From: Diphasiastrum complanatum
Taxonomy: Eukaryota; Streptophyta; Lycopodiopsida; Lycopodiales; Lycopodiaceae
Reading direction: 5' to 3'
Length of the DNA: 64,000 nt
Assembly: GCA_029204225.1 (NCBI GenBank)
Contig: CM055099.1
Span: 47,430,542-47,494,541 of the forward strand
A program made the translations under genes and the position numbers. This document shows positions 43,200 to 53,578 of this stretch, one piece after another. Under the pieces are notes generated by a model that was given only the letters and a program-made list of their open reading frames with translations, had not been told where the DNA came from and did not search any database. Within the stretch, counting starts at the first letter, position 1; each line of letters starts with the position of its first letter.

Positions 43200-45480
43200 C
43201 ATCGAGAGAGGTTCAATAAAGGTGGTATTGCAAGGGCAAAGAACATCCTGGATTTGATCCACATAGATTTATGCGGAGAGGACCATGTCCTTAGGTAAAG
43301 CCTTCTATTTCATGACCTTTGTTGATGATATGTCACGTAAGACGTGGATCTACTTCTTGAAGAAGAAATCGGATGCATTTGACAATTTGAAGAGCTTCAA
43401 AGCATTGGTCGAAAATCAGACGAGTAGGAAGATCAAAGTCTTAAGATCAGATAGTGGAGGTGAGTACAAGTCTAATGACTTCAATGATCTTTTTGATCAA
43501 TGTGGGATTAAATGACAATTTATGCAAGCTCATACTCCTGCTCTCAATGGTGTAGCTGAGCGCAAGAATCGTACGATTGTGAAAAGTGCCAGATCTATAC
43601 TAGCTGAGATGAAACTACCAAAAAAAATTTGGTCAGAAGCATGCAGTACGGCAGTCTATCTTCAAAATGTCCTACCATTGCCATACCAAAGATAACACCT
43701 GAGGAAGCATTCACAAAGAAGAAGCCAAAGGTGAACCACTTGCGAATCTTTGGATGTAAGGCCTTTGTACACATTCCTAAGGAAGAGAGATGTAAACTTG
43801 ATGTGAAAGCTATCAAGTGTATACTCCTAGGATATGATGATCGTGTAAAGAACTATAGATGTTTTAATCCAGTGGAAAACAAAGTCCATGTAAGCCGTGA
43901 TGTTATCTTTGATGAATCCAAGATGTATGAAAACGAGGATGCTGAGAAGATAGATACATCCAGTGGGACAGATGGTATAGTGAGGATACCTCCTGATGAT
44001 GATCCATTCATTGACCTTCCAAGTGATGAATATGAGGATACATCTCAAGATACTACTACTCAACCTCAAGAGACAGGTTGGAGAGGTAGAGACAAACCTT
44101 TTGGTGCAAGAAGGATTGAAGTTGCAGGTGAAAAACGCAAGGAGAAGGATGTACCGTGAGATAAATTTTCACCAAGAAGTCGATCACTTGACAAAAAGCT
44201 CCCTAAGTGGTTTGAGAGATTGTTGGAGAGCCATGACATGGATGACTTTTCAGGATCATCTAGCCAGGGAGAACTACGAAAATCAACAAGAGAGAAGACA
44301 CAACCTGAAAGGTATGAAGCAAATTGTGCTCTCTTACCTAGCATTATTCAAAGCAAAGAACCTTCGACTTATGTGGAGGCGAAGGATGATGACATTTGGG
44401 TCAAGGCCATGGGAGAGGAGATGGAGTCAATTGCTAAGCATAGCACATGGGACTTAGTAGAACCAGTTGGCAAGAAACCCATTGGTTGCAAATGGGTATA
44501 TAGGACTAAGTACCATGCAGATGGTAGTATAGCAAAGCACAAGGCAAGATTGGTGATCAAAGGGTATGCACAAAGTAAAGGCATTGACTATGAGGAGGCC
44601 TTTGCACCGGTATGTAAGTGGAATACTCTACGTCTACTTGTTGCTTTAGCTTCACATTTTGGTTGGCCTTTGCATCAGATGGATGTGAAATCTGCTTTTC
44701 TAAATGGTGCGTTAGAAGAAGAGGTGTTCATGGATCAACCTGAAGGCTTTGTAGCGAAAGGATAGGAAAATAAAGTAAGTCGCTTGAAGAAAGCGCTTTA
44801 TGGTCTTAAACAGGCACCACGTGCGTGGTATAGCAGGATTGATGCCTGCTTTCGTTCAAAGGAGATGGTGAGAACACATTCTGATCTTATGCTTTGATGG
44901 TATGGTTGCTTTGATTGCTCTTTATGTTGATGACTTGATTATTACGGGAAATAATCAAGAGATGATAGACATGATCAAGAAAGACCTCATGGAACAATTT
45001 GAGATGACAAATCTCAATCCGATGCATTATTGCCTTGGAGTAGATCTACCACGGGGTATGTATTCCAGCTTTGTGGCAGTTGTTTTTCCTGGTCTAGTAA
45101 GAAGCAAAGTACAATTGCTCTTTCCACCACAGAAGCAGAGTATAAGGCAATGTGTAGTGCAGCACAAAAAGCTATATGGTTGAGACAAATCTTGAAAGAA
45201 GTTGGCATGAAGCAGAAAAATCCCACAACTTTACATAGCGATAGTTAGAGTGGCATTCAGCTAGCAATGCAAGAACCAAACACATTGAGATTCAGTGTCA
45301 CTTTATACATGAGAGGCTGCTGAGTCGTGAAATTCATGTTGTTCATTGTAGTATAGAAGAACAACTAGCTGATATTTTCACTAAGCCACTTGTTGGAAAA
45401 AAGTTTGATAAGTTTAGATCAAAGCTTTTTGTACTTAAAGTTTGTTGACTTTAAAGCTATGTATATGACTGTATAAAAAG
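43200..45480 (+). pseudogene. Copia C7, 5'-truncated pol
   Basis: Begins within integrase (LIHIDLCGED at about 43255), with all three catalytic positions visible: HIDLCG, LRSDSGGEY and GVAERKN. Frames then break repeatedly (about 43515, 43695, 44159). The RT frame 44220-44765 shows KWVYRTKYHADGSIAKHKAR and MDVKSAFLNGALEEEVFM, then a TAG. KKALYGLKQAPRAWYS and LYVDDLIITGNN follow. The [10 protein letters not shown] end jumps to RNase H ([31 protein letters not shown]), so the connection domain is deleted. There is no gag, protease or 5' LTR. Confidence 0.87.
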
Positions 45481-45502
45481 TAGACTCTACTTTAAGGGAG
45501 AG

Positions 45503-45780
45503 AGTTAGAATTAAAGTAGAATCACTGTGCTATTGTACTGTGGGTCCTATCAGTTGATAAGGATCAGTTGGACTTGCCACGAGGCAAGTCAACGAGACAC
45601 GCGTCCCGCCAACGGCAACCTGGGTCATGCATGAGTTGCCTGAGTGAACAACTATATGTACAGTGTAATTTCATTTTGAGAAATACAGTTGCTACATGAG
45701 CTTGGTGTGGAGAGTGTTTTCTATCTGTATTGCTGTGTAGCATGATCTGTGTTCCTGTTCGAAGCAAATTCTAAGTGACA
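45503..45780 (+). repeat. C7 3' LTR
   Basis: About 278 bp after the purine tract TTTAAGGGAGAGAG, ending AAGTGACA. The expected TG start is not clean (AGTTAGAATTAAAG). The end abuts gypsy GB directly, so C7 inserted into GB or was joined to it by recombination. Confidence 0.65.
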
Positions 45781-47300
45781 CGACTTGTTTATTTAGTTGT
45801 GGTAGATCCTCGATGGACCGAAGAACGCATTAAGGCCTTTGAGGAATTAAAAACAGCCCTTACCACAGCACCCATACTCCGTTCGCCAGACTACACGAAA
45901 GAGTTCCATGTGCATACTGACGCTAGTAAGTATGCCATTGGAGGTCTTCTTGCACAACCGGACGAGTATGGCAAAGATTTTCCAATACGTTTCTTGAGTA
46001 GACAACTGGTGTCTGCTGAAGTAAACTATACAACAACCAAACGAGAAGCATTGGCAATGGTCTATGTTGTTCAACAACTAAGACATTATTTACTAGGCCA
46101 AACATTTGCCTTCTACACCGACCATCCAGGCCTGTTATATATTGTTAATAAATCTTGTAAAACAGGACGTATAGCTCGATGGCTATTGATATTAGAGGAA
46201 TTTAATTTCATGGCGGATCACCTTTTTTGGCTCCCTAATGTTGAAAAAGCAACTGCACCAGTCAACGATGATCTTCCTGATGCATGCCTTTTTCAGATTG
46301 ATGCTACACCCTTATGGGCTGAGGAAGTCACTCAGTTCCTAACAACAGACAGACTCAAAGAAGGCCTGAATACAGCTGCAATTTTTTTTTTTTTGCTTAA
46401 AGTAGCGCCCTTTCAGCTAATAGCTGGACAACTTTACAAAAGGGGCATTGACGGTTATATCCGACGATGCGCTTATGAATCTGAGATACGACCTATCATA
46501 TCTCAGGCTCATGAGGGCATTGGCGGCGGGGCAACAAAGGACGCCAACGCAAAGACTGTAGCGCATTTTCTTTACGAAAACATTATTACACGTTTTGGTT
46601 GTCCTATAGAGCTAGTTAGTGATCGCGGCACACACTTTTTAGATGTTGTCATTGATAATTTGCTACGCCATTACCTTGTAGTTCACCGAAAGAGTACACC
46701 GTACTATCCCCGATGTAATGGCCAGGCCGAATCAACTAACAAGACATTATGTAAGATATTGACAAAGGTAGTTGAAATCGGTCGATCTAATTGGGAAATG
46801 AAACTTTTCTCAGCTATCTGGGCTTACCGCACCACCCCGAAGAAAGCCGTTGGTTGGGTTACCCCATTCCATCTAGTGTATGGTCAAGAGGCGGTAATGC
46901 TTGTAGAATTCTTAGTACCTTTTCTAAGAATCATGGAAGCCTTCTCTACAGACCTATGTGAGAAAGCTACAATGAGAAGCAAGTCAAAGCCAGGCTATTT
47001 ACGTTAGCCCAGTTGTGCGAGACAAGACTCATATCTTACCACACATAACTGGTTAACAAACGACGCCAAAAGGCCTAGCATGACCGTCACTTACGCAACA
47101 AAGATTTACACTTAGGTGACCAGGTGCTTCTTTATACATCGAAGAAGCACCCCAGAAGATTAAAATTTCGAAGTGAGGGATTGTATGTTATCAATAAAAT
47201 CTTTTCTAATGGTGCAGTCTAGCTGCAAACACTTGATAGAATACTCCTAGACACTGTCGTCAACGGTGGTATTACGAGTTGTTTTTTGTTGATCCAATTT
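45781..47300 (+). pseudogene. Gypsy GB: RNase H and integrase
   Basis: A frame of about 410 codons (to 47007) begins at the RT/RNase H border (VDPRWTEERIKAFEELKTAL). RNase H follows (HVHTDASKYAIGGLLAQPDE, REALAMVYVVQQLRHYLLG, FYTDHPGLLY). The knuckle region ends at HEGIGGG. Next comes a direct jump to KTVAHFLYENIITRFGCP, so the HHCC and the first catalytic Asp are deleted. VSDRGTHFLD and GQAESTNKT keep the other two acidic residues. The C-terminal domain (about 47008-47300) is frameshifted. The long open frame despite the deletion suggests fairly recent decay. Confidence 0.88.
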
Positions 47301-47339
47301 AGCACTTTTTCTTGGTATATATTTTATATTTTTTTATTT

Positions 47340-47783
47340 TATTTTTTGAGTATCTCTCACCCATGACCGAGGAGGTCTCTGAAGGAAGAGAGCAGAAGAA
47401 GGTGAGAGCCGAGCATGAGAGTCGATGATTGCTAGCTAGGATGACAGTTAGTTTCTATGTGAGCCTACATGGTGTATCCCAGAGAAGGAACGACCATGTA
47501 GGAGCTAGTAATGTTTTCTAGGCAGTGTAATAAGTGTACACCCCCTTAAATAATCTAGAGTGAGCCACCTTTTGATGGAGACCTCTAGTGGAAGGGCTTT
47601 TCCACTTGTAATTTCCAAAGTAGTGGAATTGCAACTTGGGCTCCACATGGGTAGCCCTCTTGCTTATTTAAGAGCCCCCCTCTCTTGTGAGGGAGCTTTG
47701 ATTGTATTGTCATTCCTCTTGATTGAATAAAGAATATCTTTCATGAGTTCTTGACAATTGTGAAGCTCCTTGTTCATGGCTAT
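47340..47783 (+). repeat. Gypsy LTR type Y, truncated by G3
   Basis: Follows GB and matches 14210-15310 on the other strand (CCGAGGAGGTCTCTGA, GAGCCACCTTTTGATGG, CTTGCTTATTTAAGAG). It stops at the G3 LTR at 47784. The rest of this LTR does not reappear after G3 in the same orientation. Confidence 0.7.
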
Positions 47784-48549
47784 TGTAGAATTTGCGGATC
47801 CCAAGGCAACCCTAACCCTAGTCAATAAGTGAGAGGGATTTGGCACCCTGCGTGTGTAAGTCCAACCCGATGATCACACAGTTATTTGATTGATTAGTTA
47901 AAAGTTAATAAAAGGACTTTAGGTCTTTTTGCGGGACTTTTAATGTCGCAGGGCCTAAATGTCAAGTTAGTGAATAAAGTTGGGTTTTCCTCCAATTTTG
48001 ATTGTTCCCACACTTTTTTAAATTTGAATAAAAAGAGAGGCAAGACTGGACCAATAGGATTCTGAGGCCAAGGTCCTCCTCTCTACTATAAGAAGGGACC
48101 AACTCGAGTTGCTCCTCATGTTCATTTCCTCATTTCAATAAAGCAAAATGGTTCTCTTCATAAATGGATTGATGAATGTCCTTGCTCTTTATCATTTTTC
48201 CTCCATCTCTCATGCTTATTTGGATTTTGCTATTTGTTGGATCTTAGTGTTATTGGGATTGTATGTTATTATACTATTTATGAGAGAGAAAGGGGGAGAG
48301 AGAAAGATTAAGCTATCTTTGTTGTGGATGTGTAGTGTTAAGGGATTGTAAGTGTTAAGGGATGTGTAGTGTTAAATAGTAGGGTTAATGGATGTAGAGA
48401 TAGATGTGAATCCTCCGTTCATGGTGAAATCTGAACTAAACTATCGCTCTCATGGGAACAAACCTACGCGTGACAACTAATTCCGTCTTCTTGATGCTAG
48501 AATGAGTAGATCTTGGATTCAGGTTAGGCCAAGAAAGAAACCCACTACA
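47784..48549 (+). repeat. G3 5' LTR
   Basis: 766 bp, TGTAGAATTTGCGGATCCC start and CCCACTACA end. Includes AACCCTAACCCTAG (telomere-like, only two units) and a GAGAGAGAAAGGGGGAGAGA stretch. A TATA-like CTACTATAAGAAGGG (about 48083) probably drives transcription. Compared with the 3' LTR it has about 40 nt more, in two insertions near 48345 and 48505. Confidence 0.88.
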
Positions 48550-48553
48550 ATTT

Positions 48554-48571
48554 TGGCACCGTTGCCGGGGA
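48554..48571 (+). other. G3 primer-binding site (Asp tRNA type)
   Basis: TGGCACCGTTGCCGGGGA, four bases after the LTR. It differs at one position from the sequence I recall for plant Athila/Tat-type gypsy elements, which is complementary to Asp tRNA. Confidence 0.8.
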
Positions 48572-49748
48572 GCTACGCCAATTTTTCAGTTTGTAACATG
48601 ATTGTTGGATGGTAAGCTTGCATTAGGCATCTTGTCGTGGCATGAATAGTGTTAGATATGCATTTTAGGGTTAGTTCGGGATTAATTTTGCTTGAATTGA
48701 GTGGATCGGCTTTTGAAATCTAATCTGATTAATAAACAGGGAAGCTATTCAGATCACCAATCTTAAGATCCATTTGAATCTGACATATCAGATAAAATAA
48801 CAAAAATTGATCAAATATGTCAGATTGGTAAAAAAAAAAAACGTCATCAGAACTGATAACGTTTTACCCTCTTTCAGGAAACCTTCGCCGAGTTGCAGAC
48901 ACCTTTGATTTTGTTTACAGAACCTTCAGTTTGAAGGGTGAAGATTGATTCCTAGCAGATTTCCAAAAACATCAAAAAAACTGTCAAAAAATATCAAAAA
49001 ATTGTCAAAACCCTAAAAAAGAACCTTGCTCAATTCACTGTGCTTAGGTGTGATTCAGATCTATCTACTGCCATGTCGACGAAGAATAATATCAAAAATA
49101 AAAAGGTTTTCAGAGGATCAGTTGTCATATTGTCATATTTTTGTCAAAAAGTCACTTTTTGCAAAAATACCAGTATCACTCTTGAACCTTTTCCAAAACC
49201 TTCGTTGAGATTCCAAAACATTCTATTTATAGTAAAATACTATTTTGAGTCTGACAAAGATTCTTCTTGATCAGATCACAGAAATTCTTGAATTTTACCC
49301 TCATCAGACTACAAAAACTATAATTTCTTGTGTCAGAAACCTTCGTCCGATTTTTCATAGCTGTATCTATGTCAGATCCTTCACTTGAGAGGTTGGCGAA
49401 GGTTATTTCTCTAGAAATTGCCAAAAAAGTGTTCAGAGAGTTTTTTTTTCTTTTCCAAAATAGCACTGATGAACCTTCGCCGAGATAAACTTTGCTAGTC
49501 CTATTTTTAGTTTCTGATTTTTCAGATCAAGTCTTTGTCAAAATTTGGATCAAATCTGATATGTTTTGATTTGGATTTTGAGAGATTTATCATTTTGAGA
49601 AGTATAAATTGATCGAATTTCGAAAAAAATTTCATTATATAGAATCAGATTCCTGAAAAGTGGAATAGATCTAGTAGATCTAATCTGAGAAAGTTTTTTG
49701 AAAAATCTAGATCCAATCTCATTATCTATTTGATCTAAATTTGTGAAG
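48572..49748 (+). other. G3 leader, no gene
   Basis: AT-rich with repeated CCTTCGCCGAGA-like words (for example about 48884, 49198 and 49473) and CAGATC-rich segments. No frame with a motif. Confidence 0.6.
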
Positions 49749-52109
49749 ATGGCTGCCCCTGGAGCTGCTCCTAGAGGTGCTCCACAGGAAGTCAATCCAA
49801 TTATTGTTAGAAGAGCACCCCGATTGGATCTACCCAAATATAATGAATTAACAAATCTAGTTAGATTTCTTCAGATCTATGCTGAATCCTGTGAAGTCTA
49901 TGGTGAGATTTATCTTCAAGATAAACTTAAGTTGTTTTCTATGGCCTTAACAGATGCAACCGAAGATTGGTACTATAATCAAGATGAAACTGAGCGTACA
50001 GATTGGGAGGTTGTTAAGCGAGCCCTGATCACACGGTTCAAACCACGAAAGTTTACGGAAGACCCTTTCCTACTTTTAAGTAAAATTAAAATGGGAAAGC
50101 GGAAAATGGTTCGAGATTACTTTGAACGGGTGAAACGTCTTAGATCTAAATGCGAACCTGAGCTGATTAATGAAAATGCCATGATTATGTGATTTTTGTC
50201 AAGTCTACCTAAACGAATCAGACATGAGTTGAAATGCCATAATGAGTATGCACTCTTGCAAAATGCTATAGACGATGCAATTCGAGAGGAGGATGAAGAT
50301 TCAGATGAGGAGCCAAATATTAGTATCATCACAGCTGTCCAGGCCGCCTCACCCCCACACACTGAAGCCACCTCACCAAACGCATAGTTCTTCATGGATA
50401 TGTTCAATGATTTTGATCCCCTTGGGGCCACCAAAATTTTTGAAATGCCATAGAGCCCTGCGCCCTTTGAACTCCAATCCCCTGGAAGAGGATTTGGACA
50501 TATCCATGAATCTATTGTTGGTGTTGAAGATGTCAGCCAGCAACCTCATACGGAAGATAGTCCAGCCGCACTTCGGGTCGACAAAGCTGTAAAATCACCA
50601 AAATAGTTCGACGCCACAGTGCCTGAAGAGTTTGAAGAGGAAGACCATTTTGAAGAAGAAGATGTAGTGGCACCTATTCCACGCCAACCAAGGACAGCTC
50701 CATCAGGTCCTCCTGCTGCTACCGCCTCCACAACCGTCAATTCTGGGGATGCTCTAGGTTTGGTTTCAAGCCTTGCGCAAGTGATCCAGTCGATGCTGGA
50801 TAAAAAGAAGGAAATGGAACAGAGAATTTTTGATCTGGGGTCCGAAGACACTCTGATCAACCAAAAACTTGTCCAGCTGGATCGAGAGTTGAAAATTGCC
50901 AAACACACGCGGCTTCAAGGTGAATTGGATGTGACCACCCTTGAGCGTGATGCGTATCTTCAAACGCAAATACCAGATCATCCGGTTACATCGACGGAGA
51001 TTGCGTATTTGTTCAAAAAAGTGGAGACATACAAAGTGGCCCTTCAGGGATTTCAAGACTGCTTTGATAGGTTTAAAGGAGCAGCTTCAACTGAATTGGC
51101 AAAGGCTAAAGAGACCATCACTGCCTATGAAAAAGCAGTCACTCGAGTGTTGGAAGCCGGACCACAAATCCCCGTACTGGTCATGCCGCAATTCCCCCCT
51201 CTATGCCAAGAAGCCGTACCAATGGATACAGGGGTTGATTTGAGCATGGACCAAGGGGGAGCTCCAGATATAGCAGACCAATCGCCAACCATACTGGCAG
51301 TACAAGCAGGTCCATCTTCATCAAGGACAACACCTCTATTCAGAAGGCCCATCAGCGTTGAGGACCAGATCCAGACCTTCTTAAAGCAACATCCGCATGA
51401 GTCCTCATGTGGTGGATGGGTTCTGAAGTTTAAGACCTCCGAGATCGAGGCCGGCAAAGAGTTAGACAATTTACCTACATTGGGAGAGCAGCCGGCATGG
51501 AGAATCACGGTTTCTGAGAAAACTCCGAACTCAATTAGGAGTTACGTCGCCATCCCTCGCCAATTGCGGGTAGCCCCCTATTAAGTGCCAATGCCACAAA
51601 GAAATAAATGGAAAGATTTGGGATTGGCTATGGACAAGATCACCATCCATATGTCCAATTGGCCAATCATCCATCAGCCTTACAACTAGACCATCTCAGT
51701 GGATTTTCACCACACCTTACAAGCCTATCAACGAGAGTATGTCCACTCTCCAGATCCAACGGTGCGACAATCGACAATGTTTGCTAAAGATCTAACTCTG
51801 TTGGCGTCAGTGACAACCAGATGGGACGACTGCCTCCCTCCTCTAGCATTCGATCCAAATAAGCTGATGGCCTCAGAGCAAATCAAAGATCAGTTGCCGG
51901 TTGCTCATGTATATTTTTGTGCGGCAATGATGGGAGGCTCTTGGGAATCACGCTTCACATCATGGACAACCTCCAAGTGGATTGCCAGAGCCCACCGTTG
52001 TTTTTTGCCACACAATTTGGATTTTAATACTGCATGTCTCGATTTTATGGAGAAGGTGCAATATCATTTAATCAAGATTCGGCGCGAAGCCAATAAAAGT
52101 CCCCAATAA
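49749..52109 (+). pseudogene. G3 single ORF: Gag plus uncharacterised C-terminal region
   Basis: Starts at ATG 49749 (MAAPGAAPRGAPQE) and stays in one frame for 787 codons, broken only by stops (50190 TGA; TAG near 50385, 50452 and 50605; TAA near 51582; TAG near 51688). Residues about 20-145 are a Retrotrans_gag domain (LDLPKYNELTNLVRFLQ, DWYYNQDETERTDWEVVKR, RDYFERVKRLRSKC). An acidic stretch follows (REEDEDSDEEPN), then a Pro/Ala-rich linker, then a heptad-rich coiled coil (KLVQLDRELKIAKHTRLQGE), then a C-terminal block with MGGSWESRFTSWTTSKWI. No zinc knuckle or protease is visible. The C-terminal role is unknown. The coiled coil recalls X1. Confidence 0.8.
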
Positions 52110-52162
52110 CTGCAAATTGCAGGTGTCGTGGGACCGCCACCAGTTTTGGTGGGAGATACTAT

Positions 52163-52889
52163 TGGAGGATTTGCGGATCCCAAGGCAACCCTAACCCTAG
52201 TTAATAAGTGAGAGGGAATTGGCACCCTGCATGTGTAAGTCCAACCCGATGATCACACAGTTATTTGATTGATTAGTTAAAAGTTAATAAAAGGACTTTA
52301 GGCCTTTTTGCAGGACTTTTAATGTCGCAGGGCCTAAATGTCAAGTTAATGAATAAAGTTGGGTTTCCCTCCAATTTTGATGGTTCCCAAACTTTTTTAA
52401 ATTTGAATAAAAAGAGAGGCAAGACTGGACCAATAGGATCCATAGGCCAGGGTCCTCCTCTCTACTATAAGAAGGGACCAACTCGAGTTGCTCCTCATGT
52501 TCATTTTCTCATTTCAATAAAGCAGATTGGTTCTCTTCAGAAATGGATTGATGAATGTCCTTGCTCTTTATCACTTTTCCTCCATCTCTCATGATTACTT
52601 GGATTTTGCTAATTGTTGGATCTGAGTGTTATTGGGATTGTATGTTATTATATTTTTTATGAGAGAGAAAGGGAGAGAGAGAAAGAGTAAGCTATCTCTG
52701 TTGTGGATGTGTAGTGTTAACGGATGTGTAGTGTTAAAGAGTAGGGTTAATGGATGTAGAGATAGATGTGAATCCTCCATTCATGTTGAAATCTGAACTA
52801 AACTATCGCTCTCATGGGAACGAACCTACGTGTGACAACCAACTCCGTCTCCTTGATGCTAGAATGAGGCCAAGAAAGAACCCACTACA
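52163..52889 (+). repeat. G3 3' LTR
   Basis: 727 bp, aligned throughout to the 5' LTR with scattered substitutions. It starts TGGAGGATTTGCGGATCCC (third base changed from T) and ends CCCACTACA. Confidence 0.88.
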
Positions 52890-52922
52890 ATGGCAATCTT
52901 CTTGAGTGAAGAAGATTGCCAT
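52890..52922. repeat. Perfect hairpin at G3 3' junction
   Basis: A 14-bp stem, ATGGCAATCTTCTT, and its exact complement flank a 5-nt loop (GAGTG). It lies exactly between the G3 LTR end and X2. It looks like a fold-back or template-switch repair scar, not a terminator. Confidence 0.8.
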
Positions 52923-53578
52923 TGGAGCTCATTCACCAACCAAACCACTTTTTGGGTCGTGAGGGTAATTGCTCCCAAGGGCCAATGTCAGGGAGTGTGC
53001 GTGTATAGTTAGGATATGGCATGGCATTGAATGGAAGAAAAATTGGAATGGGGGGAGATGTTGGAGCGTGAGAAAATGCAGGGGGAGATGATTATGGGAT
53101 GATATGAGGTGAATGTGGTGGTGACTGAATGCGTGTTGGAGATGTGTTGAGTGGATTAGTTGTGATGGTGGTGGATGGGGTTTGTGTTAATAACTGCAAT
53201 GCAAAATTGTCTACATTGATCGTAGAGTCAAGTAGGGTGGAAGAATGTACAGGTGAGGGCTTTCGAGGGATTGTGGAATCAAAGCCCGTGTTAAGTGTGA
53301 ATGAGGGGGTGGATGTGGTAGTAAATGGTGGGGGTAGTGGTGGAAGGGGAGTGGTGTTAGTAGGTAATGATACCGGAATGATGTAAGTGACCTAAATGGA
53401 CGGAATCACATCTACTGAGCCAGAACCGGAAGCACCAACATCAAAAGAGCCAGCTGCTACAGCTACCGCTTGTTTTCGTTGGTGGGATTGTTGGAGTAGA
53501 GCCTCCTACTGCGCTAGAACCTCTCTTGGGACTTGAGAGAATTTCAAGATCCCTCCGGATTCAGTATACTCTATATAA
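52923..53578 (-). pseudogene. X2, second copy of the X ORF region
   Basis: Homologous to X1: MPYPNYTRTLPDIGPWEQLP at about 52955-53020, the Pro/Ser-rich spacer (53040-53400), and the block ending IEYTESGG / FSQVPREVLAQ (X1: IEYAESDG / SSQVPKDILAQ). At about 53031-53050 it shows the C1 insertion site uninterrupted. It fuses at about 53578 to the protease-RT linker of GC. Confidence 0.65.

Larger units (their letters stand above)
47784..52889 (+). mobile_element. G3: non-autonomous gypsy element with Gag only (TR-GAG type)
   Basis: About 5.1 kb with LTRs of 766 and 727 bp (TGTAG...CTACA inverted ends), an Asp-tRNA-type PBS, a 1.2-kb AT-rich leader and one 787-codon frame with a Retrotrans_gag region. 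There is no protease, RT, RNase H or integrase anywhere between the LTRs. It must have depended on another gypsy element for replication, if it ever moved. ATGGC occurs just outside or near both ends (47776-47780 and 52890-52894), but a clean 5-bp duplication next to the termini is not certain. Confidence 0.87.

Noticed and set aside
47805-47820. Telomere-like AACCCTAACCCTAG
   Set aside because: Only two units, and repeated at the same place in the 3' LTR of G3 (about 52185). It is LTR sequence, not an interstitial telomere.
52163-52889. A clean 5-bp target duplication for G3
   Set aside because: ATGGC is found near both ends, but on the left it is three bases away from the TGTAG terminus, so I do not claim it.
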